In this document: piece by piece, positions 1-48,178 of the stretch
Position numbering within the stretch: the stretch's first letter is position 1
Layout of the letters: every line of letters begins with the position of its first letter
Origin: Arcuatula senhousia
Lineage: Eukaryota > Mollusca > Bivalvia > Mytilida > Mytilidae
Length of the DNA stretch: 64,000 bases
Direction: 5' to 3'
Assembly: GCA_963971305.1 (NCBI GenBank)
Contig: OZ020306.1
Coordinates: 39,391,512-39,455,511, forward strand
Notes under the pieces: generated by a model
The model's input: only the letters and a program-made list of their open reading frames with translations
What the model was told of the DNA's origin: nothing
Databases searched by the model: none
Position numbers and translations under genes: made by a program

Positions 1-221
1 GTTAAGGTTTAAAAAAAAAAAAAGATAATTTTCACACGTAGTATGGTCCTGTTTTCATAGGTGTCAATTATCACATTGTATAATATTACCTATCACAAAA
101 TGAAATAAAAAACACTGTGAGAGATATGCCACCTTTTATACCCAGCCTCACGAAAAAGTGTAGTATAATATAGTTCCCTCTATTAAGTGTTCATCTGTCT
201 GTTATCATGTTTGGTTTACAG

Positions 222-266
222 GTCTAACCATCTACTGGTTCCAGTTAATGCAGCTTTTTCATTGTT
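222..266 (+). pseudogene. decayed partial copy of ABCC exon A
   Basis: An acceptor-like TTTACAG is followed by a sequence matching the start of exon A (655 onward). Both share GTCT, CTACTG and the stretch CCAGTTAATGCAG. A net 7-bp deletion breaks the frame, and a pearl-like repeat at about 280 replaces the rest of the exon. It is therefore a non-functional duplicate lying 430 bp upstream of the real exon. Confidence 0.55.
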
Positions 267-279
267 TCTCTGTTTGTTT

Positions 280-600
280 TGTCGCCTGCAACGTGTTGCA
301 GAAGGGACATACATGTATAGGGGTTACTTTGGCACCATCCCTCATCTTGCGTCCGAAAAATCATCACTACTTCCAGTTTACCGAATACTTAACGTTTTAT
401 GTATTATGACCATATATACCGGTATGCAAAATTTTGGTCGCAGTTTTCTGGGCAACTCTTGATATTTGGCATGTAGCTGCATCCCATAGTACTATAAGGT
501 GTAAAGGGGTTTTATGCCCGAAACATTGCTATCTCCTGTTTACTGAATGTTTTAAGACGCTGGCGACATATGTCTTCCATGGAAAACCGCCAATCTAGTT
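280..600 (+). repeat. pearl-like element, CTGCAACGTGTTGCAG family
   Basis: The head carries the perfect hairpin CTGCAACGTGTTGCAG at 286-301. The body has monomers containing TTGATATTTGGCATGTAGC and CTATCTCCTGTTTACTGAA. TGTCGCC at 280-286 is inverted as GGCGACA at 562-568. Related copies lie at 33703-33762 and 34029-34622. Confidence 0.7.
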
Positions 601-647
601 TTCCTATTGTTTTCAGATGACAACTGTGTTACATAACTTTAATTTGA

Positions 648-38025
<37,378 letters not shown>

Positions 38026-38534
38026 ACATTGATGTAAACAGAATAAATACTAAAGCAGTTTGTGTGGTCATGTTTTGAGTGTGTTTGACATTAGAAAAAG
38101 AAAGTAACTGTTCATTAGAAAAAAGAAAGTAACTGTAGATAAGAGAACAATTTAGGGTAATCTTTGAAAAGTATGTAGTGCTATTGACAGTCTTCTTTTT
38201 ACCAATGTCTAAAATCTTGTTAAGGTGTATAAATACATGTATATCAGGTGAAAACTAATATGTCATATCTTTAATGTAGAACTTCTAATATAAGAACTGA
38301 TTTGTATGTCTATTTAAACAGATAAAAACATTTTTGTATAGACAATCTGGTCATTTTTTTTAGGGATTATACTTTCATTATTATCTTTTGAAAAATGGAA
38401 GAATTGTGAAAAGTTACATTTTGGGGGGAAGGGTTATTTATTCCTCATACAGTTTGTTGACACAGAATTGTCATAAAAATTTTAGTAAAATAAAATTGAT
38501 TCACTTTCGATTGGAATACATGTAATAGGGTTTC

Positions 38535-38540
38535 AATAAA
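38535..38540 (+). terminator. candidate polyadenylation signal for the ABCC gene
   Basis: AATAAA about 510 bp after the stop codon. Another AATAAA at 38042-38047 lies only 17 bp after the stop and is less likely. The true 3' end cannot be decided from sequence. Confidence 0.35.
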
Positions 38541-38591
38541 AATTATTTTTATATGATCATTAATATTTCATCAAAAATTATCTCACCTTTT

Positions 38592-39752
38592 TAGCTCACC
38601 TGGCCAAAGGCCATGTGAGCTATTGCCATCACTTGGCGTCCGTCGTCGTCGCCCGTCGTCGTCGTCATTAACTTTTCTTCAAACTTCTTCTCCTCTGAAA
38701 CAGCTGCACAGATTCAAACCAAATTTGGTCTGGTGGTACTTTAGGGTATCCCCCACAACACTGATGTGGGGATTTTTGATTCGTCGAAAAACATGGCTGC
38801 CGTTACTAAAAATAGACCATGGGGGTCAGACTACTGTTTTTGGCTTGTAAATCAAAAAGTATAAGAGATAGATGAAATCTGATGGCACCCTACTGCTTCA
38901 GCATCAAAAGTTCTACAAAAGTCTCTATTTGGTCGAAGTTGTCAGATGACCCCTTATAGGGGTTACAGCCCCTTAAATGTGAAAAATAGCGGTTTTTTTG
39001 CCCTATAGTATGAAAACTATTGCAGATAGAGAAAAGCTGTTGCTTGCTTAAATGTACAGCTCATTTAGCTCTACAAAAGTCTCCATAGGGTCGAAGTTGT
39101 CATATGATCCCTTATAGGGGTTATGGCCCCTGAAATAATGTTTTTCATGTTTTTGGCCTATGGAATGAAAACTATTGCAGATAGAGAGAAGCTGTTGCTT
39201 GCTTAAATGTTCAGCTCATTTAGCTCTACAAAAGTTGTCATAGGGTCGAAGTTGTCAGATGACCCCTTTCAGGGGTTACGGCCCCTAAAATGATGTTTTT
39301 TCATGTTTTTGGCCTATAGAAAGAAAACTATAGCATATAGAAAAAAGCTCTTGCTTGCTTAAATGTTCAGTTCATTTAGCTCTACAAAAGTCTCAATAGG
39401 ACCGAAGTTGTCAGATGACCCTTAATAGGGGTTATGGCCCCTAAAATAACTTTTTTTTCATTTTTGGCCTATAAAGAAAACTATAGCAGATAGAGAAAAG
39501 CTATTGCTTGCTTAAATGTTCAGTTTATTAAGCTCTACAAAAGTCTCAATAGGGTCGAAGTTGTCAGAAAACCCCTTACAGGGGTTATGGCCCCTAAAAT
39601 AACAGTTTTTCTTGTTTTTTGCCTAGAATGAAAACTATAGTAGATAAAGAAAAACTGTTGCTTGCTTAAATGTTCAGTTCAGTTAGCTCCACAAAATATA
39701 GGGTTGACATCAAGACCAGATGAGCGATTTAGGCTCCTGGGAGCCTCTTGTT
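38592..39752 (+). repeat. pearl-like element, TAGCTCACCTGGCC family
   Basis: The head is a long hairpin, TAGCTCACCTGGCC against GGCCATGTGAGCTA, followed by CGTCCGTCGTCGTCGCCCG. Monomers of about 150-160 bp share GGTCGAAGTTGTCAGATGAC. It ends with the hairpin AGGCTCCTGGGAGCCT and CTTG. Confidence 0.82.
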
Positions 39753-40532
39753 TCCATTATATTAAGAAAATCAGAAACATTCTTTGCGAAGTTTTGGTGC
39801 ATTATTTCAAATTGCCAACAAAAGTAACTTTCAGTTACACATTGAGGCTAAAACACAGAATACTTCAACATTGTACTCTAATTGTTTTTTTGATTATTGC
39901 CAATTTTTAAATTGCTTTATGACTGAAATAACAGGTTGTGAAATAAATGGGGTATAATTAAAGCTTTTTTTTTGTATGTTGGATATGTTGGTTTAGAGGT
40001 TTGAATATCTCAAAATTTCTGTAAATAATTTTAAAAAAAACATTATCTCTTGAGTATTTTCTTTATAATTTACAAAAGGAGATTTTACAGTTTTTACATT
40101 ACTTTCCATTTAACAAAATGATTATTCAGTTTGAGGTTATGTATTCACATTAGATTTTTGTGGTTGAAATTACACAAACATCACAAAAAACAGACATTAA
40201 TCAATCAATAAGACTTAAGTGATTACTACTATTTACTATTTATAAAGTCATTTGTTTGCTCTTGCAGTGAAAAAACTTCAAGAAATAGGGACCATTATAG
40301 ATTTTTTTTAAATGAACCTTATGGCTTGACGGGCTACAGATGCTGATTAATAAGGGTGTGTGCTTTCAGAATTATTTTTAGCAATTTTCAGAAAGGTTTC
40401 TTGTTTGTTTTTTTTTAATGTAAGTTACAAGTCCAAAAAGAATAATTTGAGTTCATGAAGACCTGGTTAACCTACTCTTCTTTAAAAGGACATCTATGAC
40501 ATGGTAATTTATTGAAACCCTGCCACTTAAGC
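39753..40532. other. intergenic, nothing recognised
   Basis: AT-rich intergenic sequence with T-rich runs; no supported gene, RNA or repeat. Confidence 0.5.
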
Positions 40533-40684
40533 AAGGTATTACCCAAACTTAATAAATATCGATATTTTGTTGCTCCGCACAAAGCAACAAAATATCGATA
40601 TTCGGTGCTAAATAGATATCAATCTTTTGTTGCTTCGCACGAAGCAACAAAAGATTGATATTTATTTAGATTGGGTAATACCTT
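40533..40684. repeat. three-stem palindrome (cruciform-like)
   Basis: The outer arms 40533-40560 and 40657-40684 are reverse complements at 26 of 28 positions (AAGGTATTACCCAA with TTGGGTAATACCTT). Inside are two further hairpins: 40555-40602 (GATATTTTGTTGCT with AGCAACAAAATATC) and 40616-40661 (ATCTTTTGTTGCTTCG with CGAAGCAACAAAAGAT). The inner hairpins resemble each other and share the CGCAC loop. Confidence 0.9.
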
Positions 40685-42120
40685 GTACAATCCAATTGTT
40701 CTATTGTAGGTGTTTTTGAATTGTTTTTGACTGAAGTTTATAAAAATGATATCTTGAGGGTGTGTCTAATCATATAAAAAAATGTATTCCATTTTCAACA
40801 ATATTAAAGATATGATTTGGGCCTCTGGATTTTTTGTTGTTGTAAACCTGGCTTTATATTATAAAGCCCCATTTGTATCATTTTAAATTACAATGTATGA
40901 ATTTATTGCTTAGCTAGCTTTTTTATGTAGTGGCTTTCATTTTGCAATTACTCAGATCTGTTCATTTCTTTACTTAATGAATTGAATAAATGAAGCAGTA
41001 CCATGAGGCATTAAAATTTTACTTTATTATTTTGGTTAATTTTTATATAATTATTGTATATTGTAAATTTTTCTAGCATCTAACCTCATTTCTTTCAGAA
41101 AATTTTTAAGTTTTTAATCAGTTGTGTCCGCTAGTACAGTCATTTATATTTGTTTTTTGATCTTGTAAATCTTTGAATGATTTCCTTAATATTATTGTGA
41201 GATTTGAAATATGTTTTGTATATCTTGAAAAACCATTACTATAATGTATAAATATATATTTAGTTAAATGTGTCAGTGGTGTTTTTTATAAATAGTGCTA
41301 TTTACACTTATTTTTGTATTTAAAAAGTTTCACTTTTTTATTGTAAAAATGAAGCAAGAAAAATAAAGAAGTTGAAGTTTGAAGTTTTTATGTTAATCAC
41401 ATGGTGTTTCTGTCTTCCTGAGACAATAATTATGTTTTTTCATTAAAAATCCATTAAACCATTACAAAATATACTTGCCTTTCCCCACTAAACTAACCGT
41501 CTGGATCTGCCTTTAGCCTGTGGTTGTGATCAATGGTCCAGAAAGAATAAGCAATAGAGACAATCTGACTCAAATCACCTTCTTCAGCTTAAAAAATCTC
41601 TAAATTTAATTGTAGTTTTGAGATCCTCGTCTTGTCTCCTTAATCATCAAAATGACTTTATTTGCAACACATCTTGAAACTGTATATGCTAGAAGCTCAT
41701 CATCAAGATCTACATAACTAAAGGATTTCAGATTCAAAACTATCTCATCAATGGTTTGAAAGTTATTCCCCCTTAACTGATGTTCTTAAATCTCCGTGAG
41801 AGATTTTTTGAAACTATGTAAATGTTCTCTGTCAAAATTACATAAATAATGGCTGATGATTTAATAACAAAACTGCCTATCCATTATAGAAAAATAAATT
41901 TCTGTCATAAATAATTTTGTCATCAATGAAACTTATTAGAAATTCATGAAACTGTATGCAGCATGAACACCATAATATGTAGCTTTAGCCTGACATGAAT
42001 TGGTCTAGATGTTCATATGACAGCTTTGATGATCTTTAACCATGACATATAAATGGGGCATTACCGGCTATTATTAAACCTGGAAATCTATACAGTTACA
42101 AATATAATGGTGTGTGACTG
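40685..42120. other. intergenic, no gene seen
   Basis: AT-rich. AATAAA motifs near 40986 and 41362 occur without any associated coding exon, so they are not assigned. Confidence 0.45.
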
Positions 42121-42126
42121 TTTAAC

Positions 42127-42215
42127 AAAGAAACGGAAAATGGGAGAAAATGGTAAACAACAGCCTAATGCTCATATGTTGTTTACCATTTTCTTCTATT
42201 TTCTTTTTGTGTTGT
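42127..42215. repeat. foldback hairpin AAATGGTAAACAACA
   Basis: AAAATGGGAGAAAATGGTAA and TTTACCATTTTCTTCTATTT pair around a short loop. Diverged relatives lie near 43915-44005 and 44670-44755, all with a GCCTAAT-like or CCTAATC loop and a CTTTTTGTGTTG or TTTGTTAAAA edge. Confidence 0.6.
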
Positions 42216-42224
42216 TAAATAAAG

Positions 42225-43893
42225 GAAGAATGTGTCCATGGGACACGGATGCCCCCGCTAGCCCAAAACAGGAAGTAGATTTCTGACAGGTCTGAAAATC
42301 GCTTAGGACATACAGTTTGTCATACTGATCCATCCTACCAAGTTTCAAAACATTCTGGTATACAGTTCCTGAGAAAAGCTTCACGGAAATTTTCATATAA
42401 TGTTCACATATTTTCACATTGGCCTAAGTCCCAAACAGGAATTAGATGTTCGACAGGTCTCAAAATTGCTTAGGACGTATCGTTTGTTATACCGAACCAT
42501 CCTACCAAGTTTATACAGTTCCTGAGAAAAGCTTGACAGAAATGTTCATATCATGTTGACATACTTTAAAATTGGCCTAAGTCCCAAACAGGAAATAGAT
42601 GTCCGACAGGTCTCAAAATCGCTTAGGACATATAGTTTGTCATAATTAACAATCCTACCAAGTTTCAAATCATTCTCATGTATGGTTCCTGAGAAAAGCT
42701 TGACGGAAATTTTCATAGTCATGTTCACATATTTTAACATTGGCCTAAGTCCCAAACCGGAAGTAGATGTCCGACAGGTCTTTAAATTGCTAAGAACGTA
42801 TAGTTATACCCCCGCTTCGAAGAAGAGGGGGGTATACTGTTTTACACTTGTCCGTTCGTCCGTTCGTCCGTCCGTAACAAAACTTCCGTCGCAGTTTTCT
42901 AAGCAACTACATGAGATAGAGTTTTGATATTTTGTATATAGCTTTATCCTATAGTACCATATGGTGTATACCGATTTTATGCTCCTAGGTAGTTTACTTC
43001 CTGTTTACCGAATACTTAGGTTTTTACACAAAATGGACATAAATGCAAAATTTCCGTCACATTTTCCCAAGCAACTACATGAGATAGAGGTCTGATATTT
43101 TGTATACAGCTTTATCCTATAGTACCATATGGTGTATAGTGATTTTATGCTCCTAGGTTATCTACTTCCTGTTTACCGAATATTTAGGTTTTACACATAA
43201 TGGACATAAATGCAAAATTTCCGTCAAATTTTCCCAAGCAACTACATGAGATAGAGGTCTCATATTTTGTATACAGCTTTATCATATAGGACCATATAGT
43301 GTATACCGATTTTATGGTCGTAGGTAGACTACTTCCTGTTTACCGAATACTTAGGTTTTTACACATAATGGACATAAATGCAAAATTTCCGTCACAGTTT
43401 CCCAAGCTACTACATGAGGTAGAGGTCTGATATTTTGTATATAGCTTTATCCTATAGTTCCATATGGTGTATAGTGATTTTATGTTCCTAGGTCAACTAC
43501 TTCCTGTCTGCAGAGTATTCAAGCTTGTATGCATGGCTTAGTTTGGGGAGCGGGGGTATCACTAGTGAGCATTAGCTCACAGATTTACTTGTTTGTCATA
43601 CTGAACCATCCTACCAAGTTTCAAATCATTCTCATGTATGGTTCCTGAGAAAAGCTTTACGGAAATTTTCATAGTCATGTTCACATATTTAAAAATTGGC
43701 CTAAGTCCCAAACAGGAAGTAGATGTCTGACAGGTATCAAAATCGCTTAGGACATATAGTTTGTCATACTCAACCACCCTATCAAGTTTTAAATCATTCT
43801 CATGTATGGTTCCTAAGAAAAGCTTGACGGAAATTCGTACGGACGGACATGAGTAAAACTTAATGCCCCCGACATGTCGTCGCTGGGGCATTA
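42225..43893 (-). repeat. pearl-like element ending AATGCCCC hairpin, with nested element
   Basis: The right end has ACGGACGGACATG, then the hairpin AATGCCCCCGACATGTCG with GGGGCATT at 43862-43892, so the head lies on the right. Monomers of about 155 bp share GGCCTAAGTCCCAAACAGGA and CATCCTACCAAGTTTCAAA. Interrupted at 42806-43592. Confidence 0.72.
42806..43592 (+). repeat. nested pearl-like element, ATACCCCCGCTTCG family
   Basis: ATACCCCCGCTTC at 42806 is inverted as GAGCGGGGGTAT at 43548-43559. The head is followed by CCGTTCGTCCGTTCGTCCG and four monomers of about 157 bp sharing GACATAAATGCAAAATTTCC. It ends TTACTTG. Intact host sequence TATAGTTTGTCATA at about 42639 shows where it inserted. 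Confidence 0.82.
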
Positions 43894-44054
43894 AAATCAT
43901 TTTTTTCACTTGGAAAAGGACAAAAGGGGAGTGTAGACAACACTGAATAACCTAATCCTGATCTGTTGTCTATCATTTTCTCCTATTTTCCTTTTATTTG
44001 TTAAAACATAGGTAATTATCAATAACGAAGTGAGCTTTTTTTGTTTAGAAGTAT

Positions 44055-44625
44055 TGTCAATAAGCAGGAATGGAATTTGAAGTAGTCATCCATTCGTAAA
44101 ATATAGGACACAGCCAGCTTCTGAAGCATGCATTGTGCTTAGCATCACTAGGTGCACCTACCATACCAATATGGTTAATGTGGCATTTGTCTGTAAGCAG
44201 GCATGGACTTTAACCATTCTTCTGTAAGTGGTCATTCATGCGAAAAATATAGGTCACAGACCGCATCCGAAGCATGCTTTGTGCTAAGCATCACTAAGTG
44301 CACCTACCATACCAATATTGTAATGTGGCATTTGTCTGTGAGGGGTAACGACTTAATCAATTATTTTGCAGGTAGCCATTCATGTGGAAAATATAAGTCA
44401 CAGCCAGCATCTGAAGCATGCTTAGCATCACTAGGTGCACCTATCATACCAATAAGGTTAATGTGACATTTGCCTTTAAGCGAGAATGGACTTTTATCCC
44501 TCTCCTGTAAGTGGCCTTTCATGTTGAAAATATAGTTCACAGCCATATCCGAAACATGCGTTGTGCTTAGCATCATTTACTAGGTGCATCTTCCACACCA
44601 ATATGGTTGATGTGGCACTTGTTTG
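44055..44625. repeat. four tandem copies of a ~140-bp unit
   Basis: Units share CATACCAATATGGTTAATGT, GAAGCATGC and GCATCACTAGGTGCACCTA. Units start near 44057, 44194, 44335 and 44475. Short frames inside follow the repeat and are not treated as genes. Confidence 0.8.
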
Positions 44626-44759
44626 CCCCCTCACATTCATGGGGTGAGCTAAATATAACTTTTGACAAATAAATGACAATAGGTAAAAAAAGTAGACGAC
44701 AGCCTAATCGGCCTGGTCTCTTTTCTACCATGTTCTCCTAATGTCCCTTTCTTTGTTAA

Positions 44760-46478
44760 AAATCACACTCTGTGATTATTTTATTATTTTTTGTGGACTG
44801 TCTTCAGATTTCCAGTGCAGCGATATCCGGGAAACATTTTAAAATGTTGTAATATCTGGTCTTTATATTTGTCATCTGTCATCGAGTTTTGATATTTGGT
44901 TTTTGATATTTTAGAACATTTGATAAAGGAATATGTATGAAAAACGTGTATTTTCAAAGTCTAGACCTTTAAGTTCTTGAGTATCCTCAAAACATAGAAA
45001 ATTTGCAATCAACTAGAAAATGCATAACCTAAAAGCAACAAAATTTATTAGAGGCCGTATTTCCGCTATAACATACAATGATCATGCTCTTAGTTATGAA
45101 TTTCTCAGATTTCATTACATAGAGTCAACACACACCATCTAACAACCACAGTGCTAACAACAACAAATGAACAATCAACATTACATTTAGATATTTCATC
45201 ATACTGTCATGACTGTTACAATTTAAATAGTTTTTAACTAAGTGAAAAATAAAGAGGGTGTACAAAATTTTCAAGTGTTGTAAATCTAGAACACAGTCTT
45301 CACAAGAATCCCAATCGACCTCTGGCCCTGCGTCGCACGGCAAAATGTTAAAACCCTGTATTTTCTTACCATCCTATGGTGGACTTTCAAAGCACATTTT
45401 GCACATGCAACCCGTTATAGACTGACAATGAATATGAGTAAATAAAAAGGTTCCTTATATTGACCCATAATTTCTAATAAGAAGAAATTGGGGTCAAGAA
45501 GTTCATTCTCCATTTTGTATCCACTATGTTACAGTGGATGACTCACTGACCTGGAAAAATGGAGCATGGAACAAATCGTCGGCCTAAAGCTGTATTCCAA
45601 GTTTAAAATTGGTCTAGAAAAATTTCACATTTTGATCCTCAAATAATTTAAATCGGCTTAGAAAACAGAAGGCAGAAGACCATCTGACATGGAAATGCGA
45701 CGCACGGTAAACCTCATATTGTGCTCTAGCTGTATCATGACCAAAGTTGAAATTTACCCCTTCAATGGAATCAGCAGTTACGTTGCGAAAATGAGTTTCA
45801 GACGGACGGAAAGTAAGTTGCATGCAATGAAGCCATATATTACACTTCATAATAGTTGAAATTTTATGGTTGCTTGTACCAGCTTAATTTTGTTTTAAGA
45901 AATGTATTTTGACAATTTACAGGCCAATTACCTGTGGTTTGCCAAAAATATGCATAAAATGTGCATTTTTTAATCTATAAGCCACATCTAATAAATGAAA
46001 ACCTCTCTAAGATAGCAAATAATTTTTTGCGCAATTTCAAAAAAAAAACCTGAGAAGATTGTTTTGGGAGCATTTTAAAACGTAATTATAATAAAAAGTC
46101 GCAGTTTATTTTCCCCTTTTTATGCAAACTAAAAGCCTTTGAAAACACAAGACTTAAATGTGATTTTATACTGTGAAATAATGCAAATTTTGCTAACATT
46201 TACACAGGTTGCAAAATTGCCATATATATCATTCTTGGTCAACAAAAATGTAAGTCTCCTGAATTCAGACCATAATCTCTAAGTGGTGGGAGACGGGTTT
46301 TGTCATCGGTTCAAATGTACCTGTCTGAAACAGCACTCTCTGCATGGCGGTGGTGTATCATGGAATTGACGAACCATGACACATAGCGTCTCTTGTTTTT
46401 AAGTCACTGCAGAGGGGCATTCCCCTATAGTCACGACTACAAAAACCTATCATGTTAGTTTAAACATATTTATTTATC
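44760..46478. other. intergenic, no gene seen
   Basis: Mostly AT-rich. Minus-strand frames at 45125-45343 and 45614-45850 have no recognisable motif or splice context, and GCGTCGCACGG at 45330 echoes GCGACGCACGG at 45697. No feature assigned. Confidence 0.4.
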
Positions 46479-46479
46479 A

Positions 46480-46812
46480 TGCCTGGATTGGGAAACAAGC
46501 TTAATGCTTATGTAAATCCCTCTCCAGCTAGCAGTTTGCGAGTGTGGCCTTTGAAGCGCCCCCCATTGAACCTACTCTTATCGAACTCTACAAAGGGGTC
46601 TTTAACGTGCATGGGGTATTGCTCTCCACATACACGGGACAACCTTTTTTCGTCCCTTCCGAAGGACTAGCATTGTTCCTTGAGACCATCCTCGCAAATG
46701 GTGTAAAGAGAGAGTTGGAAAATTGGTTAATGAAATTTTCACCCCGGACGAGGATCGAACCACGAACCTTGGAGTTAGTAGCCCGACGCGTTAACCACTA
46801 CACCACTCTCAT
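46480..46812 (-). mobile_element. tRNA-derived SINE on the minus strand
   Basis: On the minus strand from 46812 the head reads GGTGTAGTGGTTAACGCGTC (A-box-like) and GTTCGTGGTTCGATCCTCGT (B-box-like), as in a tRNA. The body contains ATGCACGTTAAAGACCCC, a motif common in animal SINEs. The acceptor stem does not pair, so it is not a working tRNA gene. Confidence 0.7.
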
Positions 46813-46869
46813 AAATGAACAAAAAATGTTGGAGCGGTATGAAAATATTCGTGTGTCCGTATAAATTTG

Positions 46870-48087
46870 TAATTTTTCACCTATCTTTATTTATATTCAG
46901 TGCAACAAACTATATGCATGTCATATGCAAAACGTTGGCATTTGTAGACATTAAATCAGAAATAATATTTTAAATCATCTTTTTACCATTAATTTTTAAC
47001 CTTTCTTTGGCGAAAATATCTCCCCCGCATACCCCTCGTCTGGGGCGGGTCCAAAAGTTTTTTTAAAGGGGTTCCGCTCATAGTCTACTTAGGACAAGAG
47101 GGGAAGGATATCTAGGTCAAATTTGTCGAAAATCTCCACGAAAAAACCCCAAAAATTTGGAATGAAAGGGGGTTTTAACCCTAGGAACTTCGTCCACTCT
47201 TAATCTGACACTGCATGTGACATCTTAAACCCCTCCTTTTAAAAAAAACAATAAGCAACGACACTCCAATGACTCAATGTGTGTGTATATTTTAATGTTC
47301 TGCGTGTGGTAATATCTATTTTTAATAAGCCGGAATAAATTAGCCATGATTAATATTGTTTGTTGCAGTGGGCATTCATAAGGATTGTATTAATTGGTTT
47401 TATTCTATTTTACGATTTTGTTTTGTAAGTACGTGACTAATTAATAAAAACAATATCATGACGAATAATTTTGATAAAGGAGAACCCGTAAACTGTGACA
47501 TAAAAGGTCTTAGTGCTAAAATTTACATTTTACAAAAATAAGTCGATGTATTATAACTTTAATATGGGCACAATTAACACTCGAGCTAATTTTTTTTTCT
47601 AGATCTCGAGTTACTCTTTCACTTAGTTTTCAGACAAAAAAAAATAAGTATCATAGCACATTTTCCCTGATTTTAGCCTTAATTTTTTATAACTTTTTGA
47701 AGTAAAAAATACGTCTATTTATAACACAAAACCATGTCCTTGGTCCAACATGTTCCACTGCTAAACTTTATGACATTTATTTCACTAGTCAATATCTACT
47801 TGTTTTTATAAATAATGATGCACAAATCAATACATTAACTAAATTTTAATTTACCACATAATTGTTCTCTTGTCAATAAATTAACAATTACTCTAAATTC
47901 CAAACATATTGGTAACTATTTCATTAGTAGAACCACGTTCCCAATACACTGAAATTTACCCACATACAGCCTGTTTACCCATCTATCAAATTTTGACAGG
48001 TCATGTCCGCCAACAGAATTAGGTTGGACATGTCTACTTCCCGATTATGACGCTGATTCAATATTATTAATAATCACAACTTTTGGA
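46870..48087. other. intergenic upstream of the secreted-protein cluster
   Basis: AT-rich. A patch at 47020-47200 has G and C runs (CCCCTCGTCTGGGGCGGG) and could be an old mobile-element relic. No gene seen. Confidence 0.4.
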
Positions 48088-48095
48088 TATATAAA
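48088..48095 (+). promoter_or_regulatory. TATA box of the 352-residue secreted protein gene
   Basis: TATATAAA lies 51 bp upstream of the ATG at 48139. A start site about 30 bp downstream would leave a short 5' UTR of around 20 bp. Confidence 0.6.
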
Positions 48096-48138
48096 CTAAA
48101 ATTCCTAAATTGTTCTTCATTAACAATTAAAGAGCATA

Positions 48139-48178
48139 ATGAAGAACATTGCTATTATTTCCATTTGTATATTTTCAT
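48139..48178 (+). CDS. exon 1 of the 352-residue protein: signal peptide
   Basis: Start ATG at 48139 in AGCATAATGA; 13 codons plus one base, all hydrophobic signal. Donor GTAAGT. Confidence 0.82.

Noticed and set aside
38042..38047. AATAAA 17 bp after the ABCC stop as the main polyadenylation signal.
   Set aside because: It would leave an unusually short 3' UTR; a later AATAAA at 38535 is at least as likely, so neither is firm.
42053..42286. A small + strand coding frame near 42053.
   Set aside because: It runs through a foldback hairpin and the end of a pearl-like element and has no recognisable motif or splice context.
46743..46812. A tRNA gene on the minus strand.
   Set aside because: A- and B-box-like sequences are present, but the acceptor ends do not pair and the sequence continues into a SINE body.
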